From assembly GCA_950097015.1 (NCBI GenBank), contig CATNEN010000041.1:2893501-2957500 (forward strand): 64,000 bases of DNA, given 5' to 3'. Under the pieces are notes generated by a model. It was not told the DNA's origin and searched no databases. It was given only the letters and a program-made list of their open reading frames with translations. Position numbers and translations under genes: made by a program. The stretch is from Macrostomum hystrix (taxonomy: Eukaryota; Platyhelminthes; Macrostomidae). Positions 1-12,000 of this stretch are shown piece by piece; the stretch's first letter is position 1; the number at the start of each line of letters is the position of its first letter.

Positions 1-3000
1 CGGACTCGCCTGGAGTTGCTCGCCTTCCTGAGCCGAGTGCGCCGCATCTCCTGGCCAATCGCTGTGGTCAGCAATGTGAAAGCGGCGAGGTGAGCTGATA
101 AGCAGACTTTCGATCTAGACGAGAATCAAACCGTTAGACAGGAACCCACCTGTTAGACAGGAACCCACCTGTTAGACAGGAACCCACCTGTTAGACAGGA
201 ACCCACCTGTTAGACAGGAACCCACCTGTTAGACAGGAACCCACCTGTTAGATAGGAACCCACCTGTTAGACAAGAAGCAACCTGTTAGACAAGAAGCCA
301 CCTGTTAGACAAGAAGCCACCTCTTAGACAAGAACCTACCTGTTAGACAAGAACCTACCTGTTAGACAAGAACACACCTGTTAGACAAGAACCTACCTGT
401 TAGACATGAACGTACCTGTTAAAGAGCAACTCGCCCTGAAATGGACTTTCCAAAAAACCGCAACTGCCAGGCTGCTGGACGCCTCCATCGAGTTGGCGGA
501 AGTGGCGGACGGCTCGCCGACATCCGGCAGGCCAGTCCGCGGCGTTGAGCGCTGCCTCTGCCCGAAGGAATACTCGGGCCTGTCCTGCCAGCTCCCCGGC
601 ACCGGCTACTACATTAGCACCAATCGCGCCCGAGACATCAGCAAGCTGACCATGGAGTTGTGCTCCTGCAGCAGCCGCTCTGAGCATTGCGACCCCTTCA
701 GTGGCCAGTGCCTGGTGAGGCCGTGGGGCTCTCGCGTGCAGCCTCGAGGGGCTGCGAATAGCTCCCTCCGGAATGGCCTCTTTACAGAATAGCTCCCTCC
801 CATCCTGGATCCCACTCATTCTCGAATCCCCTTCCATCCTGGATCACACTCATTCTCGAATCCCCTTCCATCCTGGATCCCACTCATTCTCGAATCCCCT
901 TCCATCCTGGATCCCACTCATTCTCGAATCCCCTTCCAACCTGGATCCCACTCATTCTCGAATCCCCTTCCATCTTGGATCCCACTCATTCTCGAATCCC
1001 CTTCCAACCTGGATCCCACTCATTCTCGAATCCCCTTCCATCCTGGATCCCACTCATTCTTGAATCCCCTTCCAGCCTGGATCCCATTCATTATTGAATC
1101 CCCTTCCATCCTGGATCCCATTCATTCTTGAATCCCCTTCCATCCTGGATCCCACTCATTCTCGAATCCCCTTCCAGCCTGGATCCCACTCATTCTCGAA
1201 TCCCCTTCCATCCTGGATCCCATTACTGACTATAGTCCTTCAAAGTCCCAGGGCAAACGCTGGCACATTTTCCGCAGAACTGTCGCGATGGATTTTACGG
1301 CAAGAACTGCGAGTGGTGCCCCTCCGGTCACGTGACTGAAGCTGGCTCGGATGGAAGGACCGTCTGCCGCCCCTGCCGCTGCCCCGGCCCGGCTGTTTCT
1401 AAGTAAGCCCGGCTCATTGAAATTTGTTCATTTCACTCCCAACACAACTTTGTCTGATATGTTCCACTCGAACATTTTCCCAAAAACTGCAGCTACAGCC
1501 AATGCAAGTTCTTCCTGTCCGCAGACAGGCAGAGGTATCCAAGGTGTCCTCGAAACTTTGCCGAGAGATGCGACGCTGTCGGAGACATAGACATTTGCAC
1601 CTGCCAGGAGGGACACGATGGACTCAACTGCGAGGCGTGAGTTGTGTGGGAATATTTCCCTTCAAATAATTTTGGGACGATCGATAAACTGCAGTGAGGC
1701 TGACTGTACGCTTAGAAGAGGAGAGAGACAAGAAAGATTGACTATTAATGTTGAATTTGAGGACAAAAATGTTTTCACTCGCGCAGCTGCAGGCCAGGTT
1801 ACTATGGCGACCCGGAACGCAACATGCCCTGCCGACCCTGCCCGTGCAACGGAAACATTAAGCTGGTTGCTGGCGCCTGTCACAATGTCACTGGCGAGTG
1901 CCTGCGCTGCCAGAACTCCACGGGCTACTACTGCGAGCTGTGCAGCGACTGGATGTACGGAGACTCCGTGAATGCCAAGAACTGCAGTGGTGAGCTTCAG
2001 AGGCAGATTCCCCAGTCCCAGATTGGCAGATTCCCCAGTCCCAGATTGGCAGATTCCCCAGTCTCAGATTTGTAGATTCCCCAGTCCCAGATTGGCAGAT
2101 TCCCCAGTCCCAGATTGGCAGATTCTCCAGTCGGTTTCTTAGAAACGCCCCCACCCAATCTCCATGCCAGCCTGCGCCTGCAATCGCAACGGCACAGTGA
2201 AGTGCAACCGGCGCACCGGCGAGTGCCTCTGCAAGGCTGGCGTCCGCGGCGCCACCTGCTCCGAGTGCGAGCGCGACCGCTGGGGCTTCGGCTCGCCAGG
2301 TGGCTGCCGCGACTGCGACTGCGGCAACGCCAGCGTGGACTCACAGTGCGATGCCAACAGCGGCATCTGCCAATGCAAACCAGGCGTCACTGGGGACAAG
2401 TGCGATAGGTGCCTGCCCGGTTACTATGGCTACGGGCCGGATGGGTGCAAGGGTGAGCGCTGGAACTGCAGCCTGGGTGTTCGCAGCAAAAGCAGCAAAT
2501 ACGAGGTTATTATTTGACGACGCTTTCCCCGCTCGCCCCTCTCTCGCAGAATGCAGCAACTGCATCGGGCCGAATTTCGTCGGCTGCGACAATGTCACCG
2601 GAGAGTGCCGCTGCGTTGACGGCGTCCGCGGCGACCGCTGCAACATCTGCCGTCGGGGCTGGCTGGATACCCCGCTAGGAGGCTGCAAAGTCTGCGACAG
2701 CTGCATCTTCATGCTCATAGATAGCGTGGACTCAGCCAATGCCAGCATGCAGGCGCTGCGGGCCGAGCGCACGGAAGTGCTCAATGGAAGCTCACTGGAA
2801 CGCCTGCTGTTTAGCATTGATAACGAGCTGGAGGAACTCAGGGTGAGCTTTGACGTCACTAGAAATTCAAATTCATTCTACATTCCTCCCACACATCTCT
2901 CATTTCTCTCCTCTCCTCTCCTCTCCTCTCCTCTCCTCGTGTCCCGTGCATCCCCATCTGATCCTCACTCCTCTGTTGCAGGTCTCGGCTGAGAGTCTGT

Positions 3001-6000
3001 CGGATGAAGGCAGTCGCGATGCGGGCCTCGTCCCAATAAAGGACGGCCTCGGCGAGCTCAACAGGCAACAGGAAATCAACGATAACCAGGTGAGTGAGCT
3101 GCCATAGCACTGGCTTTGCTAGTGCTTAGCACAGGCATTACTCACCCCTGCCGACCCTCACGGTTGTAGGCGCCGGCTCTCATGATGGACCGGAACGACA
3201 CCAGGAACCTGGCGGAGCAGGCCGTGAGCAGTCTCCAATCGCTGGAGAACTCAAGCCAGCTGCTCGAGACCGAAGCTTCCGGTAATAGCCCCGACCACCG
3301 CAAATCCGAAACTCCCATCCATTTTGAAATTCTGCCTGTCTAACTCTCATCCCGATCCACTGTGGAACTCTCATCCCCACCCACTGTGGAACTCTCATCC
3401 CCACCCACTGTGGAACTCTCATTCCCATCCACTGTGGAACTCTCATCCCCATCCACTGTGGAACTCTCATCCCCATCCACTGTGGAACTCTCATTCCCAT
3501 CCACTGTGGAACTCTCATTCCCATCCACTCTGGAACTCTCATCCCCATCCACTGTGGAACTCTCATTCCCATCCACTGTGGAACTCTCATTCCCACCCAC
3601 TGTGGAACTCTCATTCCCATCCACTGTGGAACTCTCATTCCCATCCACTGTGGAACTCTCATTCCCATCCACTGTGGAACTCTCATTCCCATCCACTGTG
3701 GAACTCTCATTCCCATCCACTCTGGAACTCTCATCCCCATCCACTGTGGAACTCTCATTCCCATCCACTGTGGAACTCTCATTCCCACCCACTGTGGAAC
3801 TCTCATCCCCATCCACTGTGGAACTCTCATTCCCATCCACTGTGGAACTCTCATTCCCATCCACTGTGGAACTCTCATTCCCATCCACTGTGGAACTCTC
3901 ATTCCCACCCACTGTGGAACTCTCATTCCCATCCACTGTGGAACTCTCATCCCCACCCACTGTGGAACTCTCATCCCCATCCACTGTGGAACTCTCATTC
4001 CCATCCACTGTGGAACTCTCATCCCCACCCACTGTGGAACTCTCATCCCCATCCACTGTGGAGCTTTGGACCCGCCGCCCTCCCCGCAGGCCTCCTCGAG
4101 CTGCTGCGGGAGAGTCGAAACCGCAGCGACGCCTTTGTCAGCCGACCCGAGTACGCGGAGGCCTCGCAGCTGTTGGCCAACGAGACGGAGGACTTCTGGG
4201 CCAGGAAGACCCGCCTGCTGGCTCCCATCGAGGCCGGGGAGAGGGCGTCTCGCTCACGGGAGCAAACCAGTGAGTGCTTGCCGCTGGTTGAGACTGCTTT
4301 GAGCATAAGGGAAAGGGGAATGAGGGTGCGACTTCCCTAAGCAGTATTTTGAGAAAAGCATTGCGACTGATATATAAAGTAAAGGCTCACTAAATTTTTT
4401 CTCCGCCGAGATTGGACTCCAGTGCTGATTTCCTGACTCCCCGCTCCCCGCACCGCAGTGCGCGGCAGCCTGCAGCAGGTGAAGGCGCAGCTCAGCAACA
4501 GCACCGAGGAGGCGGCCTCCCCATCTCCCAGCCTCTCCTACGCCTCATCCTACCTGAACGCCGTGCTCAACCTGAGTGGCGAGGCCATGGCGGGAGCGGC
4601 CGACGCGAAGGCCCGCCTCCTGCGGCTTGGCGCGCAGATCGCCGAGCTGGACGGTGCGGCCAGCAGCGGTGCAGCCGAAACGCGGCGGCTCGAGAGCAGC
4701 GCCGCCAACATCAGGGATCGGCTGAATGCGTCCGCGGAGGTGGGCGAGATTCGGATTGGGATGCGAGTTTTCATTTTAAATGGGATTCGAACCCAGTATT
4801 GAGAAGAGATTCGAACCCGGGATTGAGAAGGGATTGGAGTCCGAGATTAAGAAGGGATTCGAAACTGGAGTGAAATGAGATTGAAATGGAGATTCCAGTC
4901 CGGGATGGAGAAGGGATTCGAGTCCGGGATGGAGAAGGGATTCGAGTCCGGGATGGAGAAGGGATTCGAGTCCGGGATGGAGAAGAGTTTCGAGTCCGGG
5001 ATCGAGAAGGGATTCGAGTTCCCGATTAAAAATCTATTAGAGTCTGATTTTAAGTTGGGATTTGGGGTTTTAGTCTTGTTTGAGTAGGGATCACGATCGT
5101 ATGCAGGGAGTTTACCCCCGTACCCGCAGTGGCTGACAAACCTGTCCGAGTCCAACCAGCTGGAGGGCCTGCGCGCTCAGGTCTACAAGGTGCACAGCGA
5201 ACTGCGCGACTTCTCCAGCAGCTCTGCCATCGTCAGCGCCCGATCCAGACGGGAAGCCGCGGAAGTGAACTTTGAGGCGGCCCGCGTAGCCGTGGATCAG
5301 CAGGTGCAGCGGTTGAGCAGCAATGACGAGCTCGTGGGCCTCATCCTGCAGCCGCTCCTGGCCACAGGCAGCAGTGCCGAGTTTGACCTGCTGCAGTCCA
5401 CCCGCGGGATTGCCACCAACGCCAAGAGTCGCGCCGAGACCGCCAAAGGCCTGTCGTTGCGTGCGATGGCCGTGCTCAGTGGCACCGACAACGCGACGGC
5501 CACCCGCCTTGTGGCGCAGAACAACTCAAACTGGGCGAAACTGGTTGACAAGCACGTTCAGGGTGAGTGACTGACTGGCTGGGTGAGTGACTGGCTGGCT
5601 GGGTGAGTGACTGACTGGCTGGGTGAGTGACTGACTGGCTGGGTGAGTGACTGACTGGCTGGGTGAGTGACTGACTGGCTGGGTGAGTGACTGGCTGGCT
5701 GGGTGAGTGACTGACTGACTGGGTGAGTGACTGACTGGCTGGGTGAGTGACTGACTGGCTGGGTGAGTGACTGGCTGGCTGGATGAGTGACTGGCTGGCT
5801 GGATGAGTGACTGGCTGGCTGGGTGAGTGACTGACTGGCTGGATGAGTGACTGGCTGGCTGGGTGAGTGACTGGCTGGCTGGATGAGTGACTGGCTGGCT
5901 GGATGAGTGACTGGCTGGCTGGATGAGTGACTGGCTGGCTGGATGAGTGACTGGCTGGCTGGGTGAGTGACTGACTGGCTGGATGAGTGACTGGCTGGCT

Positions 6001-9000
6001 GGGTGAGTGACTGGCTGGCTGGATGAGTGACTGGCTGGCTGGATGAGTGACTGGCTGGCTGGATGAGTGACTGGCTGGCTGGATGAGTGACTGGCTGGCT
6101 GGATGAGTGACTGACTAGCTGGCTGGGTGAGTGACTGGCTGGCTGGATGAGTGACTGACTGGCTGGCTGGGTGAGTGACTGACTGGCTGGATGAGTGACT
6201 GGCTGGCTGGGTGAGTGACTGGCTGGCTGGGTGAGTGACTGGCTGGCTGGATGAGTGACTGGCTGGCTGGATGAGTGACTGACTAGCTGGCTGGGTGAGT
6301 GACTGGCTGGCTGGATGAGTGACTGGCTGGCTGGATGAGTGACTGGCTGGCTGGGTGAATTACTCATGTCTGTCCGAATGACTTGAATGGCTAGGGTAGT
6401 GACTGGCATGAATTCGTTAATCCTTAATCCCATCGCAGCGATGGTGGACAAGGTGAAATCGAAGGCCTCTCAAATCGGCGAGCTCAACTCGCGCGCCGTG
6501 CAGTTCCGACAGGCGAAGTTCATCAACGAAGTCGACTCAGCGGTCGGGGACCTGAGCGCGGCTGCTGATGCTGGTGAGTTTGGCCTTGACATTTGTGCCA
6601 CCCGTGGCTAGATTCTCACCAGCCTACTACTAGCAGTGAGCAATGCGCATTTGCCGTAAAATTGCAGCCGAAGCCCGCGTGGCCGTCCTGGAAGGCGCGA
6701 ACTCCAGCAGCGAGCCGCAACGGCAGATCCAGCTGAAGCTGGCGGACCTGGAGGCTGGGCGGGACGGAATCCGGGTGGCCTCCGAGGACGTCAGCCGAAG
6801 ACAAGAGAAGGCCAGCGCTGAGCTGCGGCTGAGTGAAGACAAACGTGAGGGACAGTTTGGGAGGGACAGTTCGAGATGGACAGTTCGGGATGGACAGTTC
6901 GGGATGGACAGTTCGGGATGGACAGTTCGGGATGGACAGTTCGGGATGGACAGTTCGGGATGGACAGTTCGGGATGGACAGTTCGGGATGGACAGTTCGG
7001 GATGGACAGTTCGGGATGGACAGTTCGGGATGGACAGGAGGGGATGGAAGGACTGTATTCACATACTACTTACTAAGTAGTTGGTGTTCACTCTGGCCAC
7101 CCGCAGTGCGGGAGCTCAGTGGCAACCTGCAGGCGATGCGCAGCGCCCTGCGGCCGGCCGGCAACTCCAGCAGCGGCCTGGCGGCCAAGCTCAGCGGCCT
7201 GCGGGAGCGGCTGAACCTGCTGCGCGACCAAATCAGCAGCACCAGGCTGGGCCTGCGGACCCTGACGGAGCGGGTCAACTCGGTCAGTGATTCACCTGTT
7301 AGATTGTCTGATAGATCCTTGAAGGTGTTAGGCAAGGTGTCAACTGTTAGACAATGTGTTAGATGTTAATCTCGAAATCAGAGACAGCAACCCCACACTG
7401 AGAAGCCTCATACTCCCAATCCTGAGCCTGAGCACCCATTCCAACCTCGCCCACAGCTTGAGTACGCGAGGATATTCGGCAGGAACGACTCCATGACGCT
7501 GCCAGTTGAGGACGTGGCCGACTTGGCCACTTTGAACCGACTGCGCATCAGCTTCATCCCGTCTGAGCAAAGCGGCCTGCTGGCTGTGCTGGCCGACGTG
7601 CGGCAGGTGAGCTGCAGGGGTTTCCACACTCAGCTTATTCAGTGGTCCTGAGTTCAGTGGTCCTGAGTTCAGTGGTCCTGAGTTCAGTGGTCCTGAGTTC
7701 AGTGGTCCTGAGTTCAGTGGTCCTGAGTTCAGTGGTCCTGAGTTCAGTGGTCCTGAGTTCAGTGGTCCTGAGTTCAGTGGTCCTGCGTTCAGTGGTCCTG
7801 AGTTCAGTGGTCCTGAGTTCAGTGGTCCTGCTGAGTTCAGTGGTCCTGAGTTCAGTGGTCCTGAGTTCAGTGGTTCTGAGTTCAGTGGTCCTGAGTTCAG
7901 TGGTCCTGAGTTCTAGCTCAAGGTCCCTTATTCTGAGCTGATAGCCTACAGCCTCTAATTAGCTTCTGAATGCCGCGAATTTAAACTCTGACAGCGAAGA
8001 ACTGCTCAAACTACTCGTAAATATCCTCAGAACACCGTGGCTTACTACACATCGGTGCACATTCTGAACAACCAGCTGGCTTTTGGGAGCAGCGACGGCC
8101 CCGGCAACGAAGGTAGCCTAATGACATTCACGCCCCTCACCCTGCGGCCCGGCCGGCTGTACGCCGCCACCGTGGAGCGGTACCGCCGCAACCTGGCCGT
8201 CTCGGTGTGGGACTCGGCCTCGGGCCGGTACTACAGCAACCATTACAGCCTGCGGACAGCTGCCCTGTTCCCCGCAATGCGCCAGTTCTCAACCAGCCTG
8301 CACCTGGGTGGACTGCCCGCTCACCTGGCCACCAGGGTGAGACTACGGGCCGCAATACTTTGAATAGACCTGTGATTAACAGGTGTTGGGACCAGTCTTC
8401 CCCGCCCCCTCACCGCATCAGTACATGGCTCTCAGTTCCCAAATGCTTGCAGTTCGCAGAGCGGCAACCGCAGCAGTGGGGCGGCTTCGCCGGCACCATC
8501 CTGGGAGTCTCGCTGAACGGACAGCCGCTAAACCTGTGGCAGTTCACCGCGCGGACAGGCGTGAGGCTGCAGCAGATCTCCGAGTAAGTTGGGCATTTTG
8601 GGATGAATAATCCTGCAAGGGAAAAACAGAAGATCCCAATCAACTCAAGGTCCCAATCAACTCAAGATCCCAATCAACTCAAGATCCCAATCAACTCATG
8701 ATCCCAAACAACTCAAGATCCCAATCAACTCAAGATCCAAATTCACTCAAGATCCCAATCAACTCAAGATCCCAATCAATTCAAGATCCCAAACAACTCA
8801 AGATCCCAAACAACTCAAGATCCCAATCAACTCAAGATCTCAATAAACTCAAGATCCCAGTCAACTCAAGATCCCAATCAATTCAAGATCCCAATCAACT
8901 CAAGATCCCAGTCAACTCTATAGACAAGAATGATCCCAGAATTCCAGTCCAGTCCGTCCAATTCCTCCTGTCCGTCGCCCGGTCCGCAGAGCATTGCCCG

Positions 9001-12000
9001 GCTCGGCCACCAGCTACTACCTGGACGGGGACACCTGGGCCATCATAAACGAGGCCTTCGGCAGCTCGGCCGTGAAGTTTCTCTCTGACGAGCGGCTTGA
9101 ATTCTCGCTGGCCACGCACTCGCCCGACTCCGCCCTGCTGCGGCCCGGCGCCGCCTCCGCCCGCGGCAGCCACGGCCTGATCGAGCTCCACACCGAGTCC
9201 GGCCGCCTGGTTGCCATGGTAACCAGTCCGAGCGCCTCTGGCGAGAGTCGCACCGTCCGACTGGCTTCGCGCGAACGCATCGACGATGGACGGGAACGCG
9301 GCGTCCGGCTGGAAATGAAGGCGCAGAAGCTGCGCCTGCTGATGGACGGTCAGCTGCAGGATGAGAAAGGGTTCGAACCCTCGATCTTCTACAACGAATT
9401 CATTCTGGCACCGGAGCCTGCGGATGACAGGTCTGATGCCTTGATTATTGTGAAGCCCGTTCTAAATTCTTGTGAAAGCCCGAAAAACTGGAAAAACCTG
9501 AAACCCTGCAGCTCGGGCCGGTTCATCGGCCAGGTTTACAGCCTGGCCTTTAACGGCAATCAATCGCTGAACATCCAGTTCTCCGGCAACACCAGCCGGG
9601 CGGTGAACTCCAGCAGGGACAGCATGGTGAGGGACTCGAACTTTAAGTTTTTGCCTTGCGCTGGAAGTCCGGAGCGAGCCTCATGCCCCCGAACGATTTC
9701 CAGATGTCCCGGTTCGTCAAGGTCAGTCGCGATACGCAGCTGGAGCTGCCGCTGAGGCGGAGCGTGTCTGGCAGCTCCGGCACCGGCATCGAGGTGTCGG
9801 CTGGGGTCCTGGTCCGGCGCCTGGAGGGCCTCATCTTCAAGCTGCGCGATGGTAAGGGCTGCTTTTGAGCTGCTTCTGAGATGCTTCTGACTTGCCTATG
9901 AGCTGCCTCTCTGCTCTTGGGTTCGCGGCCTGTATTTTCTCTTCCTACCCCCCTCGCGCGCAGACTCGCAGGGCAAGAATCTGACGGTGTTCTTTCAGAG
10001 CGGCATCCTGTCCATGGGCCAGGAGTACATTAACAACGGCCGCGTGGTGCAGGACACACTCAGCCAGCTCATCGGCATGACCGAGTCCAAGTTCTACAAC
10101 CTGTACTTCCGGTTCAACCAGGGAGAGTGAGTCGGCCTGGAAACACATCAGGGATGAGAGTGAACACTTCAGGGATGAGAGTGAACACTTCAGGGATGAG
10201 AGTTAACACCTCAGGGATGAGAGTGAGCACCTCAGGGATGAGAGTTAACACTTCAGGGATGAGAGTTAACACCTCAGGGATGAGAGTGAGCACCTCAGGG
10301 ATGAGAGTGAGCACCTCAGGGATGAGAGTGAGCACCTCAGGGATGAGAGTGAACACCTCAGGGATGAGAGTGAGCACCTCAGGGATGAGAGTGAACACCT
10401 TGAGGGATTATAGTCAACACCTCAGGGATGAGTGTGAACACCTCAGGGATTATAGTTAACACCTCAGGGATGAGTGTGAACACCTCAGGGATGAGAGTGA
10501 ACACCTCAGGGATGAGAGTGAACACCTTGAGGGTGAGAGTGAACAACTTAGGGACGAGAGTGAACACCTCAAGGATGAGAGTGAACAACTTAGGGATGAG
10601 AGTGAACACCTCAAGGATGAAAGTGAACACCTCGAGAACCAATTTTCTCACACTTTCCTGAACCTTCGAATTTTTTAAATTTCTACTGTAAGTAGTCTGT
10701 TGCCACTTAAAGCTCTTACCAGTTATAAACGAAAGCCCATTTATGTGCCCAGGGTCAGCCTGGAGCTGAACGGCATCAAGCGGAGCCGCTTCATCAGCCG
10801 AAACATCAACCTGCAGAGCCTCCAGCTGGGCGGCGGCTTCGACGGCTGCGTCAAGGACCTGGTGGTCAACGACACGTGAGTCCCAGTGAGGCAGTCCCAG
10901 TGAGGCAGACCCAGTCAGGCAGTCCCAGTCAGGCAGTCCCAGTCAGGCAGTCCCAGTCAGGCAGTCCCAGTAAGGCAGTCCCAGTAAGGCAGTCCCAGTT
11001 CTCCGACTCCATCGATCACGCAGGCTGATTCACCTGCGCTCGCTACTGAAAGTAGTCTCTGGCGGGCGCAGCAGCGTAAAGTTCGCATCCTGCGGCGCCA
11101 TCGACGCGGACGGACACGTGGAAGGCGGCGCCGATGGCGGCGCGGACCTGCGGGTGCTGGACGGCTGCGGCCGGAGCAGCTCGCCGGTGAGGCGCGACTT
11201 CCCCGACGCCGTGCTCTACAGCGCCAAGTGGGGTGGCTTCACGCGCCTGGGCGAGCCATCCGGCTCCTTCGCCACCTTCGGGCTGAGCTTCCGGGCCACG
11301 AGCGGCACGGGAATCCTGCTGACATTCGACAACCTCATGGACAACCTGATCGTGTTTCTGCACAGCGGCTGGCTCTACGTCTATAACGAGATCCAGAAGT
11401 CCTACTGCCGCAGCGCCAGGGCTGTCGGCGACGGGCGCTGGCACCGGCTGGAGTTCAACAAGGCGCGCGCCAGAGTCGGCGTCGACAACGACACAATGGA
11501 CTGCAGCATCAGCAACGGCTTCTACAGCGTCATAGAGGGCTACTTCCGGGTCACGCTTGGAGGCCTGCCGGCTGACGCACTGGCTCTGAAGCAGGAGTCC
11601 ATCACCAAGGTGAGTGACTCGGCGCCACGGCTGCTCAGGTTGCTGGGGAGATTCACACTGGCGGCTCGCAGCCTCACCCCCATCCTCCCTCCTCCCCCAA
11701 GGATCTGCAAAGCTTCTCCGGCTGCATCCGGGATGTGGAGTTCCTGAATGAGGCCAACTCGCGCCTGGAGCGAGCGCCCGGCGAGGAAGTGAACACCGAC
11801 AGCTGCCGGGAGGACATCGAGGAGGGAGTTGGCTTCCAGGCCGCGGCTGTCGCCACAAGCCTTTACAGCACCTGTGAGCACCACAAGGACTCTTGGATTC
11901 ATCCGTCACTCTGCTTGGATTCATCCGTCACTCTGCTTGGATTCATCCGTCACTCTGCTTGGATTCATCCGTCACTCTGCTTGGATTCACCCGTCACTCT

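Larger units (their letters stand above)
1..2842 (+). other. Laminin IV tail and LE (EGF-like) repeats
   Basis: Seven exons encode the C-terminal tail of a laminin IV domain (hydrophobic segment containing LLAFLSRVRRISWPI) followed by LE modules with regular eight-cysteine spacing, for example CRPGYYGDPERNMPCRPCPC and CKPGVTGDKCDRCLPGYYG. These rods hold the LG end away from the short arms. The last module ends GGCKVCDSC, the usual transition into the coiled-coil region. One module contains an RGD tripeptide (CVDGVRGDRC). Confidence 0.9.
2982..7282 (+). other. Laminin coiled-coil region (domains II and I)
   Basis: Eight exons (2982-3089 to 7107-7282) encode a long helical stretch of about 530 residues, rich in Ala, Leu, Glu, Arg and Gln and almost free of cysteine, with many N-glycosylation sites such as NNSN and NATA. 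In laminins this part winds with the beta and gamma chains to form the trimer. It ends at LTERVNS, just before LG1. Confidence 0.85.

Noticed and set aside
3324-4340. Long ORFs of 240-340 codons on both strands
   Set aside because: They are frames through a 24-bp minisatellite whose length is divisible by three. The laminin exon chain passes around it with correct splice sites.
4785-4830. tRNA T-arm-like GATTCGAACCC
   Set aside because: It belongs to the intron repeat; no acceptor stem or anticodon arm can be drawn around it.
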